This document shows positions 1 through 10,580 of a stretch of DNA of 64,000 bases, one piece after another. The notes beneath the pieces were generated by a model. That model was not told the origin of the DNA. It did no database searches and saw only the letters and a program-made list of their open reading frames with translations. The stretch spans positions 2,542,001 to 2,606,000 of the forward strand of contig CP114121.1 in assembly GCA_029959195.1 (NCBI GenBank), written 5' to 3'. Position numbers and translations under genes: made by a program. The first letter of the stretch is position 1, and each line of letters starts with the position of its first letter. The stretch comes from Dictyophora rubrovolvata (taxonomy: Eukaryota; Basidiomycota; Agaricomycetes; Phallales; Phallaceae).

Positions 1-1979
1 ATGTCCTCCATTGTTTTGGACCCTGGTGTCAAAGAAATGTTATTAGACGATACCCGTGATTTCTTACGCAGTGAAAAGTGGTACGCAGATAGAGGTATCC
101 CGTTTAGACGAGGTTATTTGTTACATGGTGTACGTTCCGCTTTCAATTGTTGTAAACTCTACCCAGTTCGTCTTACATTGTTCAAAAGGTCCCTGGCTCG
201 GGCAAATCATCACTCATTCATGCTATCGCTGGTGAATTAGCTCTTGACATCTACGTCGTGTCATTATCATCTAGCTGGTGAGCACCCTGCTATCCTGATT
301 TCTTTACTTTGTCACTCCGTCGATGGTTCTTTTTCGTTTTTTTCTGTGGTTATGTTTTCAAAAGTAGCAGTGGTTGTTCTAACTTTTGGTTGCGCACTTT
401 TTTCTGCGTGTTTCTGTCTAGGATTAATGATTCTACCCTCAACACTTTGATGGGACGTGTGCCCGCCCGTTGCATATTGCTGCTTGAAGATCTCGATGCG
501 GCTTTCACTCGTTCGACGAACCGTGATTCTAATTCGAATGGTCTGCCTGTTTCCAGGAATGACGGAAACAACAACAACAGCAATAATAATAATAATAACA
601 GTAACAACAACAACAACGGCAACAGTAACAATAACAACAATAATAACAACAACAACAACAATGGAAATAACAATAACGGTAATAACGGTAACAATGGTAA
701 CTCTCAAGACGAGGTTAACACTTTGAGTTTGAGTGGATTGCTGAACTCATTGGACGGTGTTGCCGCTGCTGAAGGGCGTATTCTGTTTGCGTACGTTGAG
801 CGGATCAAGTCTCTTCAAAGCTTCCAGACACCTTTAACAATTGCAAATTGCATTTTGTAGCACGACGAATCACTTGGAACGTCTCGATCCCGCGCTGTCC
901 CGCCCGGGCCGTATGGACGTCTGGGTGGAATTCAAGAACGCGAGCAAATGGCAATGCGAGCAGCTCTTTAAGAACTTTTTCCCGTCTTCCGACGACTGTT
1001 TCGCTAGCTCTTCTTCTGTTCCTCCGTCTGAGCGCCCTACGGAGAACCTGTCCTTGGAGGATATTGAAATTCCCGGGTTGACGTGCGAACCGTTGAGCGC
1101 TGATTCTCCCGCTAGTGGTAAAGGCAAGGGCAAGGAAGTAGTTATCGATGACGCACCTTTGCTATCCCTATCCCCATCTGCATCCACATGTTCTCTGGAT
1201 GCATTCCCTCCTACGCCTACCCAGCGTGCTAAGAATGCGCCGCTTGATCCTGTTACGCTTTCCAGGCTTGCCAAACAGTTTGCGGCTGGTATACCCCAGG
1301 GCGAATTTTCTATTGCTGCATTGCAAGGATGTACGTCGCTGTCTGTTTTTTTTTGTTTTGGATCTCTTTTCATTTTGATTGGTTGTCTTGCTTTTTCATA
1401 GACCTGTTGAAGAACAAAACTAGGCCTGAGGCTGCGGCTGGTGAAGCTGCACAGTGGGTTATCAGCGAGCGCGAGCTCAAGGAACGTTTAAAGCGGGAGA
1501 AGGAAGAGAAAGAGCGTAAGGAGCGAATGGAGAAGGAACGAGTTAGGCGCGAGGCGCTTGAGAGGGAGAGAGAGGAAGAGGAGAGGAGGATTAGACGATT
1601 ACGTGAGGAAGAAGAAGAGCGCGAGAGGGACAGGAGGAGACGGGACGAAGAGAGGTTGAGGAAGGATGTTACGGCGAGTATGGTTATGTTGCCACCGTCG
1701 TCAGCACTGGCACCACTTTCGTCGGTGTCGTCTCCAGTTGTTGTTTCTCCTACTTCGGCGGCTGTTGCTTCACCACCGTCACCAACTGTTCTATCGGCAC
1801 CACTACCTCCACCAGAGTCGTGGATTGTTACCGATGGTAGTGGTTCGGGAACGTCTACACCTGCTGCTGGTTCCGACATTGCTTTACCCGCCGCTACCAC
1901 CGCTGCTGCTGCCGCGGTTCCTGCCATGGCGGCCGTGGCTGCTGTTCCCGAGTTCGGCGATGTTTTGACTGCTGCGTGA
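1..1979 (+). CDS. BCS1-like mitochondrial AAA ATPase, 5' partial
   Basis: This is the AAA core and C-terminal tail of a BCS1-type ATPase. The family sits in the mitochondrial inner membrane and helps assemble complex III. Exons by splice fit: 1-129, 189-277, 421-790, 861-1330, 1402-1979. Visible landmarks are RRGYLLHG plus [16 protein letters not shown] (Walker A, split by intron 1), [26 protein letters not shown] (Walker B), [10 protein letters not shown], and [21 protein letters not shown] (sensor 1 and arginine finger). The BCS1 N-terminal domain must lie upstream of the window; the ATG at base 1 is probably internal. Two oddities: an Asn-rich tract of about 50 residues (about 566-702) sits inside the AAA domain after LDAAF. 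The tail after 1402 is a K/E/R coiled coil followed by a Ser/Pro/Ala-rich end. Agaricomycetes carry many BCS1-like paralogs, so this need not be the true BCS1 orthologue. Confidence 0.88.
566..702 (+). repeat. AAC/AAT microsatellite encoding poly-Asn
   Basis: An impure AAC/AAT trinucleotide run interrupted by ggc and agt codons lies in frame in exon 3 of the BCS1-like gene. It encodes an Asn-rich loop with single Ser and Gly interruptions between Walker B and the downstream sensor region. Confidence 0.9.
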
Positions 1980-3014
1980 CTAGGATCAGATGGGGCTGTT
2001 GTCGACAATGCAGAGGATGATCATTCGGAGGCTGATGATGCTGCTTCTGGCAGCATTCAACTTCTTCAGCTTCAACATAAGCAACCTCTTCGCGTTCACC
2101 GTATCATATGGGATCAATGGCGTAATTTGGCATACCTCCTTAATCTCCAAAGTATCGGCGTTGATCTCAATCTTGTCACAAACCCAACGATGGTTCCAGT
2201 CCCAGCTGCTGTTTTGTTATATCTGTCTGTCATCTTGGATTTCGTCATACGTGCATTTCAATTGTAAAAAAACAAAAACAAAAAAGCTACTTCGAATGTT
2301 TCCTGTGTTCATGTTTCATATTATGTTCCTCTACCTCTCCCGTCTCATTGATGCTTTTTGTCGGCGTTTTTTCTTTTTCTTTACCACTTGCGCTATTTTG
2401 TCTCGTGCTCTTTTTTTCCCTTTGAAATTTTTTTGTTGTTTCAAATGCCAAAAAAAAAACCTTTTTTTACCCTTTGCACATATTTACCTCTTCCACTAAC
2501 GCGCAACCCACTTTTCTTCTTATCATTTTTTGGCTGCTCTGGTTGTTTCTATATATTCATCTGTATATCGCTCAAACTCCGTCATTGAATCTCAACAAAC
2601 TTAAACAACTTTCCCCTAACGCGTTTACATTGTACATACATGCGTGCGTGCACGTCGTGTGCATGTCATGCACGCTACAGTTTTCTCAATTGTCTGTTTT
2701 ACAATTCGCACTCAATTTTTATCTATGCTTAATGATTTATATATATATAAGTTTGAAAAAAATCAAGTGGAAGTATGTAGTATAAAATATATACCGTTTG
2801 ATCACTTGGTCTATACATACGTTGGATTCAGAAAAGTTTGTGGTAATGAGCAAGATCTCAAGTTATTATTTCTCAGAGAATTGCTCGGAGCCGCTCGTTT
2901 CTTCAACGTGGAACAAATGCTTATGTAATTCAATATTGCCGCCCGTCACTAGAGCGCTCGTTCGACGTTCATACACCGGGCTCATATTTTCGGTTTCTAC
3001 AGTGCTCTAGAAAT

Positions 3015-3260
3015 ACTACGGGTCGGATTGCAGTCAGTGAATGCGTTTTCGTCGACTTCGCAAGCCGAACCTTTCATCCATAAATTCCCCAATCCAAGAT
3101 TGCATAAATTATATTAATACCCCCCAAGTGGTAACTTTGCCGACAAACCTTGACTTCCTCTCGCAGTTCTCTCCCAGTTATCATGCAATGGACTAGAGCC
3201 GATAAGAGTGGTTGTTCCTCTTGCGGACCCCCTAAAATTACTACGGGTCGGATTGCAGTC
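3015..3260 (+). repeat. Pair of 22-bp direct repeats
   Basis: The sequence tactacgggtcggattgcag followed by tc occurs at about 3015 and again at about 3239, in the same orientation, about 225 bp apart. The flanks are not obviously similar. It could be a leftover of a local duplication or of two insertions of one repeat. Confidence 0.7.
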
Positions 3261-3417
3261 CGAAACGCCCGAATTGCCGACTGCTTGAGATGTGTAGACG
3301 ATGAACGTGCCTGTTGCACGTCTACAAGTATGAACATACTGTGATTACAGTCATGAGAAAGGTCGATTTTAGGATCTGCTGTGTCCAGATTAGCCCGACT
3401 TCCCATACCATAGCCAC

Positions 3418-3484
3418 AGCCGTGGTATGATCAGGTCACGCCACGGTATGATCAAGTCGCGCCACGGTATGGTCATGATCACCC
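3418..3484 (+). repeat. 21-bp minisatellite, three units
   Basis: Three tandem units of about 21 bp with the core ccacggtatgatcaagtc lie head to tail. The last unit is more diverged. The core contains the palindrome tgatca. No coding role is apparent. Confidence 0.75.
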
Positions 3485-4289
3485 CATGGTTCGGCCCCGG
3501 CCCCAATCCCAAAGCATAGGCGGCCAGACTCTTCGCTCATAGCCTTTGGGGGCAGATCTTTCACGTTGATGCGTGTGAGCCTGCCTGAGATGCATATAAA
3601 ATTCTTTATCATCCACTCTACGAAACATTTTAATTAACCCTCTGTCATTCTCTCTTAGAGCTTAGCTGCCGCCGTCTCCATCAAGCCAGTTTCGCGCAAC
3701 CTTCGCCATGTCATTGATACCTTGTTGGAGAATGTCCAGACAAGATCACCACCACCTTCTGGTATCATTTCATTCGGGTCGGATCCTAATGCTACTTGAA
3801 GTTCGGTACAACTCAAAATTGTTGGTAAGAATGGTATGTTATTGTTGTCGTTATTGTTGTGGAACTTGAAGACAATAAGCTAAACTCACATCAGCCATTT
3901 TTATGATGCGAGCCTGAGGAGCCTCACACCTAGTCTCTATGCGGCTGAGAATCCGAACCACTGTCTACAGCTGCTATATGTTTTTCGTCTAATCCGGTTC
4001 AAAGTCATGAGGAGATGTTAGTAAGCTCCTTTCCTAACAGTCCGCTTTGACTTTCCTATCCTATAACCCCTAGGGCCATCTACGAATGTAGCTTCAATTT
4101 TAAAAAAATAAAGCCCCGCAGAATAAATAATATTGCTTCATTCCACTGTGTTCTACTCGGAAATGAGTCTGCAACATCTATTCCATTTGGGATGCCACGA
4201 GTCCTTCGAATAAGGCGCTCAGTAGTGGGTAATGATTAATGATTGTTGAGGAATCGACAGGCGGTTCCTCCTTTCTGTCGGGGAAACAT

Positions 4290-4530
4290 CTTTCGTTGTT
4301 AAGGAGCCCACTGTGCAGGTTAAACTGGTAAAAAGGAGGGCTTTACGCATGACTCTAGCTTCGTGGAATGCCACGCAGTGTAAGTGGAGACGGATGACAG
4401 TTTCACTTCTCGCGGCGCATTTGAGGCAAGCGAGAGTGTTGAACCGTTGAATACGGTGGAGGTGTGCGTTGAGTGGTGCGTAGTTAATTGAGTGTACTGG
4501 CGTGTCCTCTCTCCTCGAGAAGTCAACCTT
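4290..4530 (-). mobile_element. LINE ORF2 C-terminal remnant (Cys/His knuckle)
   Basis: On the minus strand the translation holds APLNAHLHRIQRFNTLACLK, then CAARSETVIRLHLHC and EARVMRKALL. This matches the pattern seen after the RNase H domain of fungal non-LTR retrotransposons: PLN-x-HLHRI, a C-x2-C pair, an ET-V-x-H-x-L-x-C stretch and a basic helix. The open frame runs 4866 to 4219, but the part upstream of about 4530 shows no recognisable reverse transcriptase or RNase H sequence. This is an isolated, old fragment. A host Cys-rich ORF is the alternative. Confidence 0.5.
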
Positions 4531-4920
4531 ATTTTCCAAGTTATGCCCTGGGCCTCCTAGGCACCAGCGCCCAGTCGACATGGTGAAAAACCTTGCCGAA
4601 AGTCCCAATAATGGTACAATTGGCGAGTTCATTAAATTATGTGTATGATTTCGCTTAGGCCATGGCAGTCTGTCGTGGCCTTCAGGCTCATATACATGTA
4701 TGACATGGCAAGTGGACTCTGAGGATTGGCTAATTTCACAGACGAACTCAAAATAACCATGGATCTCCCGGAGTTCCAATATCTTTTCCCTTTTCCTGCG
4801 TATGTGAGCCTTCCACAAGGGAAAAACTGTTTCTTGGCTGGCCGCGGCCAGATATTGCTGTTCCATGGCTACTTCGCCATGTCCTCCCCCATGACTTAAA
4901 AAACAATGAGCACAACGACA

Positions 4921-4930
4921 TATAAAATAG
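4921..4930 (+). promoter_or_regulatory. TATA box of the zinc-finger gene
   Basis: The sequence tataaaatag lies 55 bp before the ATG at 4976. It is followed by a short GA run just before the start codon. Confidence 0.6.
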
Positions 4931-4975
4931 GGTAGAGACTACCTTGAATTACACACTGAGAGAGAGAGAGCATTG

Positions 4976-6241
4976 ATGGCTACGCAGAAACCCTCTGGTC
5001 TTCGAGTTGGAATACATGCTTCCCCGTGCTCTCAGACTTCCCCACTTTCTCAGACTTCACCATTCTCTCAGACTTCACCGTTCTCTCAGCATTCACCATT
5101 CTCTCAGATTTCACCATTCTCTCAGATTTCACCGTTCTCTCAAACTTCCCTTTACTCTCAAACTTCCCCTTATTCTCAAACTTCCCCTTATTCTCAAACT
5201 TCATCTTCACAAATTTCACCATTCTCTCAAACTTCCTCTTACTCTCAAACTTTCGCATGCCCTGAGATTCCTCTTGAATCAGCTATATGCGGCCTAGGTA
5301 GACATTTTGTTTCCATATACATGAGATACTACTACTACTTTTCATAGATATTAACATGGATCATTCAAATTCGAGTCTGGAAATGCCAATGAATTCCATA
5401 TATATGTCTCCCGGGGGCTGCAATTACGCCGGTTATGTGGATTCACAAGTCTTTCAAGTTCCAGATCAAGCCTTTCAGCCTCCAGGTCAAGCCTTTCAAC
5501 CTCCAGGTGATGACCATTCTATAGTCGAGGAGCTTGCTGAAAAATACTTGATGCCAATACAGGTCCTTATGTCAATACCAACGCATCATGGATGGCGCAT
5601 TCTCAGAACAACGTTGGGACTAATGTAAACAATACTGTTGACTCGAATTTAGTCCTCACGTCAAGTGACTCACAGCCTCAAGTCGCAAACGAGCCGGTAT
5701 GTTACATCATTAATGTTTTTTTCCCTCTGCTTTGACAACTGCAACTCGCCGAAAAATAGGAGGCAACCATTCATGACTCAGTTAGGGACTTGAAGATGTT
5801 CTCCGCAGACACATTCTGCGTACGCATTGGGGATGGTTTTCGCTGTACTCTTCAAGGGTGCAAGGAGTTTTATCATGATTCTTCGACACAGGAGAAAGTA
5901 CTTCAGCACATTCAGCAGGAAATCAAGCGACGTCAGTTTGCCTGTACATGGTAAATGACTTCGTTTTTGATCTCGAATAATATCGTTTTACGCTTTCTTA
6001 AGCAATAAACGATACAAGAATAAAGGGGAATGCGAACGACACGTAAGAGAAAAAAACAACCCAGGCGCATATCGTTGTCAAGTCAAAGACTGGTAAATTA
6101 CTCCCACAATGCTCCTTAATGAATATCTGTTAATTTTATTGTAGTGGATATGCCACCGGCAGAAGCGATTGTCTACTGCAGCATGAAAGAACTTCTCACG
6201 GAAATAGAAAATCAAAGAAGGCGTCCTACAAGCCGTACTAA
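4976..6241 (+). CDS. C2H2 zinc-finger protein with N-terminal SQTSPF repeats
   Basis: Six exons give one continuous frame of about 330 residues: 4976-5297, 5348-5506, 5563-5696, 5760-5950, 6003-6092, 6145-6241. All introns are GT-AG, 50-63 bp, and every phase matches. The N-terminus (residues about 20-95) is tandem hexapeptides of the SQTSPF/SQTSPY type. A Pro/Gln-rich linker with two copies of QAFQPPG follows. The C-terminus has three finger-like units. Finger 1 (FRCTLQGCKEFYH) lacks a clear second His. Finger 2 (FACTCNKRY ... ECERHV) has an odd C-x-C spacing. Finger 3 is well formed: YRCQVKDCGYATGRSDCLLQ followed by HERTSH. This suggests a nuclear DNA-binding regulator with a low-complexity activation-like region. 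The target is unknown. ATG 4976 was chosen because it is the first ATG after the TATA box and opens the frame. Confidence 0.78.
5028..5255 (+). repeat. 18-bp coding minisatellite (SQTSPF units)
   Basis: About twelve units of an 18-bp repeat with the core ctctcagacttcaccatt lie head to tail in frame in exon 1 of the zinc-finger gene. Variants encode SQTSPF, SQISPF, SQTSPY and SQHSPF. Array length probably varies between strains. Confidence 0.9.
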
Positions 6242-6570
6242 TTACAGGTGTTCCACAGGATGGTCAACACCCACCGTATGACTGCTTAACTCTTTCTCTT
6301 TCCATTGCCTCTCTCTCTGATTTTGCATTTTAGAAAACGTAAAAACACACCAAGTACATATGCTTAGACTTCCTTTTTCCTTAGACTTTGAGTTTATGTC
6401 GATTTTGAGCTCAAACCCGTTCGTTAATGACTAGAACTTATTCGTAAGGCCGTCAACTGCACTGACTGTGTGAAATGATGAATACATAGACTCCTTAAAG
6501 CACTTTGTTGGGGATGATCACCGTCACCGTCGATGACGTGCTGGCTATTAATCTGCTACTCGTCCGCACG
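6242..6570. other. Intergenic region
   Basis: 3' flank of the zinc-finger gene. I see nothing identifiable until about 6570, where homology with the flank of the third MADN copy begins. Confidence 0.5.
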
Positions 6571-6725
6571 CACTGAATATATTACAATGGGGTATTACAA
6601 AGCTTGGATTCTAGTTTAATGCAAATGACTCGAGTCAAAGAAAAAAAAATAATGGCATATGAAAGAATTTGAAATGAAAGACAGTTTTAAAAAAGAATTC
6701 GCAATGAAAGAGAAATCTATTTCAA

Positions 6726-7778
6726 CTAATGATCGCTGCGACGCGCGGCTGTTGGAGCAGACCTTCGCCAGAGAGGAACGTCTGATGCGTTGTCGTCAGT
6801 TTCCGCGTCCTCAGGCGCAGTACGATATGTATAAATGGGAACCTTTTTAAAGGGTATTTGATATTCGGGATATTTATCAAGAAATGGAGACGCAGACCAT
6901 GGGTGGCGGTACTCGAGCGAAGGACAAGGATTTGAAAATGTAGCAGGCTCCTTATTCGTAAGCTTGCCGCCTGGGCGCCCACGTTGTCCAGCCATTTCGC
7001 GAGCAGTTTGGACATCAATGGGTCTCGGAATACGAAGCTGCTCATAGTCCCGCAGGGAATTAAGGACGTGCAGCGAAAGGTTTTTTACTTGAACGATCCT
7101 GTCCTGGGCGATTTCGTCCTGAAAAGGATCGGAACATTTAGTGTCGGGTGTGTCCGAGGCAGGGGGGAACACACGAATGACAGGAATCGGAAGTCCGTGA
7201 TTATCCTCCGGAAATTTTACCATGGTATGGGAAGGAGAGAGGGATGGAGGCTGAGAATTCCCACTAGCGTTGTTTGTGGTTGAAGCGTTGATACCCAGAT
7301 TGTGGAGTGTGCGCCTCATGTTGAGCTCTGAGAACGATTCTTGGTTCCTCTTGGCTAGCCAGGCCAAAGATAACACAACGCCGCCATCATCCAATCCAGC
7401 CGCCTTTACTAAACCGAAGATCCACTCCAGATATGCAAGGCGTTTCTCCAAACTCAGCTTGGCATCGATAATCGCTTGAACTTCTTTTTTGCTAGCCTCA
7501 GCTTTTGGAGCTTGGAGCGCTTGCACCACCATAGCTATGAACAGTTCGGGGTCAAATGTCCGGACGAAGCGATATACGGGGGAAGCGACTGGAAAGATTG
7601 CATAGAATTGGTTGAAGTCGAGGTTGGCGAGAAAGTTGGTGATTCGGCTGAATACCACATCCAGTGCGGCTTCGCGCACCACTTGCAGTGTGCCCTTTGG
7701 AGAAGATTGCGCGGGAAGAATGTTTGTGAGAGATTCGAGGAGGGCGGGTGACATTACAAGAGAATTATCAGCCATCAT
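6726..7778 (-). CDS. MADN-family protein, copy 1 (unknown function, 350 aa)
   Basis: I do not recognise this family. It is a single uninterrupted frame of 350 codons beginning MMADNSLVMSPALLESLTN. Residues about 30-165 are helical in character and hold the blocks conserved among the copies: LDFNQFYAIFP, FDPELFIAMVVQAL, PKAEASKKEV, LEKRLAYLEWIFGL, AAGLDDGGVVLSLAWLAK, NQESFSEL and RRTLHNL. A Ser/Pro-rich linker follows, then a second conserved block with PIDVQTAREMAGQRGRPGGK, LTN and EYRHPWS. No signal peptide or membrane segment is seen. Paralogs lie at 10581-11117 (+) and 49826-50650 (-). This copy is the longest and probably the reference form. The start is the first of two tandem ATGs, conserved in all three copies. 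Homology continues about 250 bp upstream and about 150 bp downstream, so whole segments were duplicated. Confidence 0.72.
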   Translation of the reverse strand: MMADNSLVMSPALLESLTNILPAQSSPKGTLQVVREAALDVVFSRITNFLANLDFNQFYAIFPVASPVYRFVRTFDPELFIAMVVQALQAPKAEASKKEVQAIIDAKLSLEKRLAYLEWIFGLVKAAGLDDGGVVLSLAWLAKRNQESFSELNMRRTLHNLGINASTTNNASGNSQPPSLSPSHTMVKFPEDNHGLPIPVIRVFPPASDTPDTKCSDPFQDEIAQDRIVQVKNLSLHVLNSLRDYEQLRIPRPIDVQTAREMAGQRGRPGGKLTNKEPATFSNPCPSLEYRHPWSASPFLDKYPEYQIPFKKVPIYTYRTAPEDAETDDNASDVPLWRRSAPTAARRSDH

Positions 7779-8030
7779 CGTTGAAATAATAATGAGTTGA
7801 AAAGAAACTTTTCGGAACAGAAAGCGAGTGGAATGTAATTGGGGAAACGGATGCTTCCGTCAAATTTGGGGGTGAGTATTTATACACCTTCGAGTTCAGT
7901 TGTGGACATAGTTTATCATCCATAACCCGTAGGGACAAACGAACGTTCATTGAGCGTGTCTACGTCAATCTCCCACCTAAGCGTCCTTGTCCCCTGAGAC
8001 GCGTCTGGCTAACGACACGCCCAGTCCACT
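7779..8030 (-). promoter_or_regulatory. Conserved MADN promoter, copy 1
   Basis: Read on the minus strand this stretch matches the upstream regions of both other MADN genes. It contains a TATA box (7877-7884, tataaata), about 100 bp from the ATG. Just upstream is the conserved block tgtccacaactgaa (7895-7908). Between TATA and ATG is the block caaatttgacggaagcatc. Similarity to copy 2 runs out to about 8030. Confidence 0.75.
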
Positions 8031-9021
8031 GAGTAGGATCCTGCTCAAGTTAGCCTAGCTGCTCTTACAATACCCTTATTGGAGGATCTTTGAACGCAGT
8101 GTAATTAGTTAATCTAAGCTTTCTGTTCAAATAATCGCTCTGAGACTTAGCTCAGACAATACGCACAGTTGATAATTGATAAACGCTGACACGGTACGGC
8201 ACACGTCCATTCGGTACATATTACAGTCCGCCCGAATAGTCCTATTTGTCCTTACAAAGGATACTGCATCCGTACTCAGGAACCGAGTCCACATCCGAAG
8301 TTTAGAGTTTGACCTGAATGGTTATCAAAACTTCAGTGAATGAGTAAAACAAAGCATATCTACTAGACCCATAAAAATTTTAGTCCACAGTCAGTATTGA
8401 GGCCAGGATATCGATAGGATGACTGTTTGCATTGCTGTTCGTGGACATTAATTCGAACTCCGATCTCGGCGCTCATTTTCTTTGTCTTCAACAAAGCTTC
8501 ACTCATTTTGTTGAGCCAACGTGCAGACCGAGTTTCAATTATTCTGCGTTTAACAGTTCGCAGAACGTGCGCCATAGGTGACTGCAAAGAATTCCTCCTC
8601 CGATATTTCTTACGACACCCTTCTTCCCACATGTCTCTGCCTTTGTGGTCGTAAACGCCGTGATTCCATTTCGCAGAACAATTGTTCTCACAGGATCTAA
8701 GGGCGATACTAGGGTAATACAACATATAAGAAAGCTTTGTTGAATATCGAATTTCTCCAAAACAAACCATAGCCCATTTTCTGCTACCTAGGTGTATTAG
8801 ACATTCACCCTAATCGAGATTTCCAGATTTTCTTAACATGTTTGTTGTACGCGAGCCTCTGAGTCTTAGTTTCACTGTCTTGTTGTAAGTTGTGTGCGGA
8901 AATTGTTTCATCCAACTGAACTTTAGGACACCACTAACCAGGTCAGTTGTTGTCCGTCCACGTCGAAAGCAACCTTCCCTGGGATGTTTATTCGTCCGAC
9001 GGTCGATGGACATACGAAAAG
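8031..9021. other. Intergenic region between divergent genes
   Basis: A 135-codon minus-strand frame at 8363-8770 has no recognisable motif and no supporting splice or promoter signal. I treat it as chance. Nothing else is identifiable. Confidence 0.5.
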
Positions 9022-9028
9022 TATATAA
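9022..9028 (+). promoter_or_regulatory. TATA box of the small two-exon gene
   Basis: The sequence tatataa sits 63 bp before the ATG at 9085. Confidence 0.6.
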
Positions 9029-9084
9029 GGCCCCATTAATTCAATCTCTCCGTAACCCATCGCCGAAATTTACAGCTTATCCCG

Positions 9085-9618
9085 ATGTTTTCTTCTATCG
9101 GACCTCGAAACCGAGCAAACTCCCATAACAAAGACTCGCCCCAAGCAGTTTCCGCTTCCGATAAACTGGCGGAATGCGATTCAACCTTCGACTGCGAAGC
9201 CAATCAAACCAAGAATTCGGATGATTCTGGCAACCCAAATAACTCCCAGAACAGGGACTCATCTCAAGCCGCGTTTGTAAAACTTGCGGAATGTTATGCA
9301 GTCTTCGACATTAAAGCCCATCAAAGCAAGAAGATTACAGGTGATCTGAATCATCAACCTCGTAATCCACCGAGGTCTATTAGGTATCGCGCATCTAGTT
9401 TTGTCTTGGTATGTTTGTCTGTTTTGTTTTGGTTCGGCCTATTTTTGTTCATCCGGTTCTCGTTATCGTAGGATGAACACACGAGATCATTACCGGTTTA
9501 CCCTGTGGAGTTAGACTATCATGATTCTGAATGCTTTCCTCCCTTGAGTGCTTTGATGATGAACTGGAAGAATAGAGCGGCGAGGAGAAAACTCAAGGAC
9601 TCGGATGATGTTGCGTAG
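9085..9618 (+). CDS. Small two-exon protein with duplicated NKD-type motif
   Basis: I do not recognise the product. Exons 9085-9408 and 9472-9618 join in phase 0 across a GTATGT...TAG intron to give about 156 residues. The protein has two internal copies of one motif: NKDSPQAVSASDKLAECDST near residue 16 and NRDSSQAAFVKLAECYAVFD near residue 52. The second exon begins DEHTRSLPVYPVELDYH and ends in a basic stretch. The gene at 25803 carries a related single motif (NKDPFQEAFSELVENYF), followed by a phase-0 intron and an Asp codon. That makes distant homology plausible. No signal peptide or membrane helix is seen in the spliced form. The hydrophobic tail of the unspliced frame is intron translation. 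Confidence 0.6.
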
Positions 9619-10344
9619 CGGATCCCCAAAGATCCTTCATAGTTTCTTACTGACTTTGGGGTGATGCAATATGGCATAATAATGGAAAGTTAATGTGGTT
9701 AAATAAATATAAGCTCCATATGAATAATAAATGTATGCTTATGTATTCTTCTGCTAATTTCATAGTTTCTGTGTGCTTTACGGATGATATTACTATCTCT
9801 AGGTCCACGTTAACTTGAGCACCTCATAAACCGAAACACGTAAATCAGCACAAGGTTACAGAGCTCTAAAGCCTTCTTGCTTTCAGTAGTCACGAAAGGT
9901 TGGATTCCTGACCGTTAATTACACTAGTGGGCATATGATACCGTTTTCTGATTCGTTTAGAACCATGACCAGCTTAGCGCGTAAGAACATCAAACCATCA
10001 TCGTTCATCTTTTTATTCTTCTGACAGTAGACGGTTCGATTGAAATGCAATATACAAAATGTGGAATCAGGTCGAGGAGGGCCATGAACAGGCTACGAGA
10101 GAAATCCACGCAGACCCACGCTGTTTCACCCAGTTTAGAACACCTCTATTGGAGCGAACTTGAAGTTCTCACAATAAATCCAAATTCCAATCTTATTATC
10201 TTACCTACGTCCCCAGTCGTGATTGACTATCAATGAAGAGAGCTGTCGCCGTATATTCTAACGGAAAGTTGAAATCAGCCAATTACACGGCATTCAAAGA
10301 CCATCAAATAAGGGTCTTGTAAAAGCAGGTAAGCATGTGAGGTG
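9619..10344. other. Intergenic region with one arm of a direct repeat
   Basis: It contains the left copy (about 9984-10071) of a diverged 85-bp repeat whose second copy lies at about 11149-11232. A 63-codon frame at 10045-10236 is not supported as a gene. Confidence 0.5.
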
Positions 10345-10580
10345 GTCCTTTTCAGTGGACTGGTCCCGTCGTTAGCCGACCGCGATTAAAAGAGGACCCA
10401 CTGCGAGGACATAAAGGTGGAAGATCGACATGGACGCATTCATCTGCCCCTACGGATTATAGGTAATAAACCACAATGTCCACAACTGAACGCGAAGATG
10501 TATAAACACCCACACCGAAATTTGACAGAAGCATCAATTTCCCCCAATCACAAATTCTCTTTCAACTCGTTATTTGAACG
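10345..10580 (+). promoter_or_regulatory. Conserved MADN promoter, copy 2
   Basis: It matches the minus-strand upstream region of copy 1 over about 235 bp, starting near cagtggactgg. It holds the block tgtccacaactgaa (10477-10490) and a TATA box (10501-10507, tataaac) about 75 bp before the ATG. A caaatttctttcaactc-like leader precedes the start. Confidence 0.75.

Larger units (their letters stand above)
1980..4218. other. Intergenic region, no supportable gene
   Basis: The first 700 bases are T-rich 3' flank of the AAA ATPase gene. The rest holds only short, uninformative open frames, two copies of a 22-bp direct repeat and a 21-bp minisatellite, listed separately. I see no splice-consistent coding sequence. 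Confidence 0.6.

Noticed and set aside
312-707. Minus-strand frames of 114-131 codons rich in Val/Ile or Leu
   Set aside because: They are the antisense reading of the AAC/AAT microsatellite in the AAA ATPase gene.
5028-5255. CRISPR-like array
   Set aside because: The repeat units are contiguous with no spacers and lie in frame in a coding exon; it is a minisatellite.
8363-8770. 135-codon minus-strand frame
   Set aside because: No motif, no promoter signal and no homology to other parts of the window.
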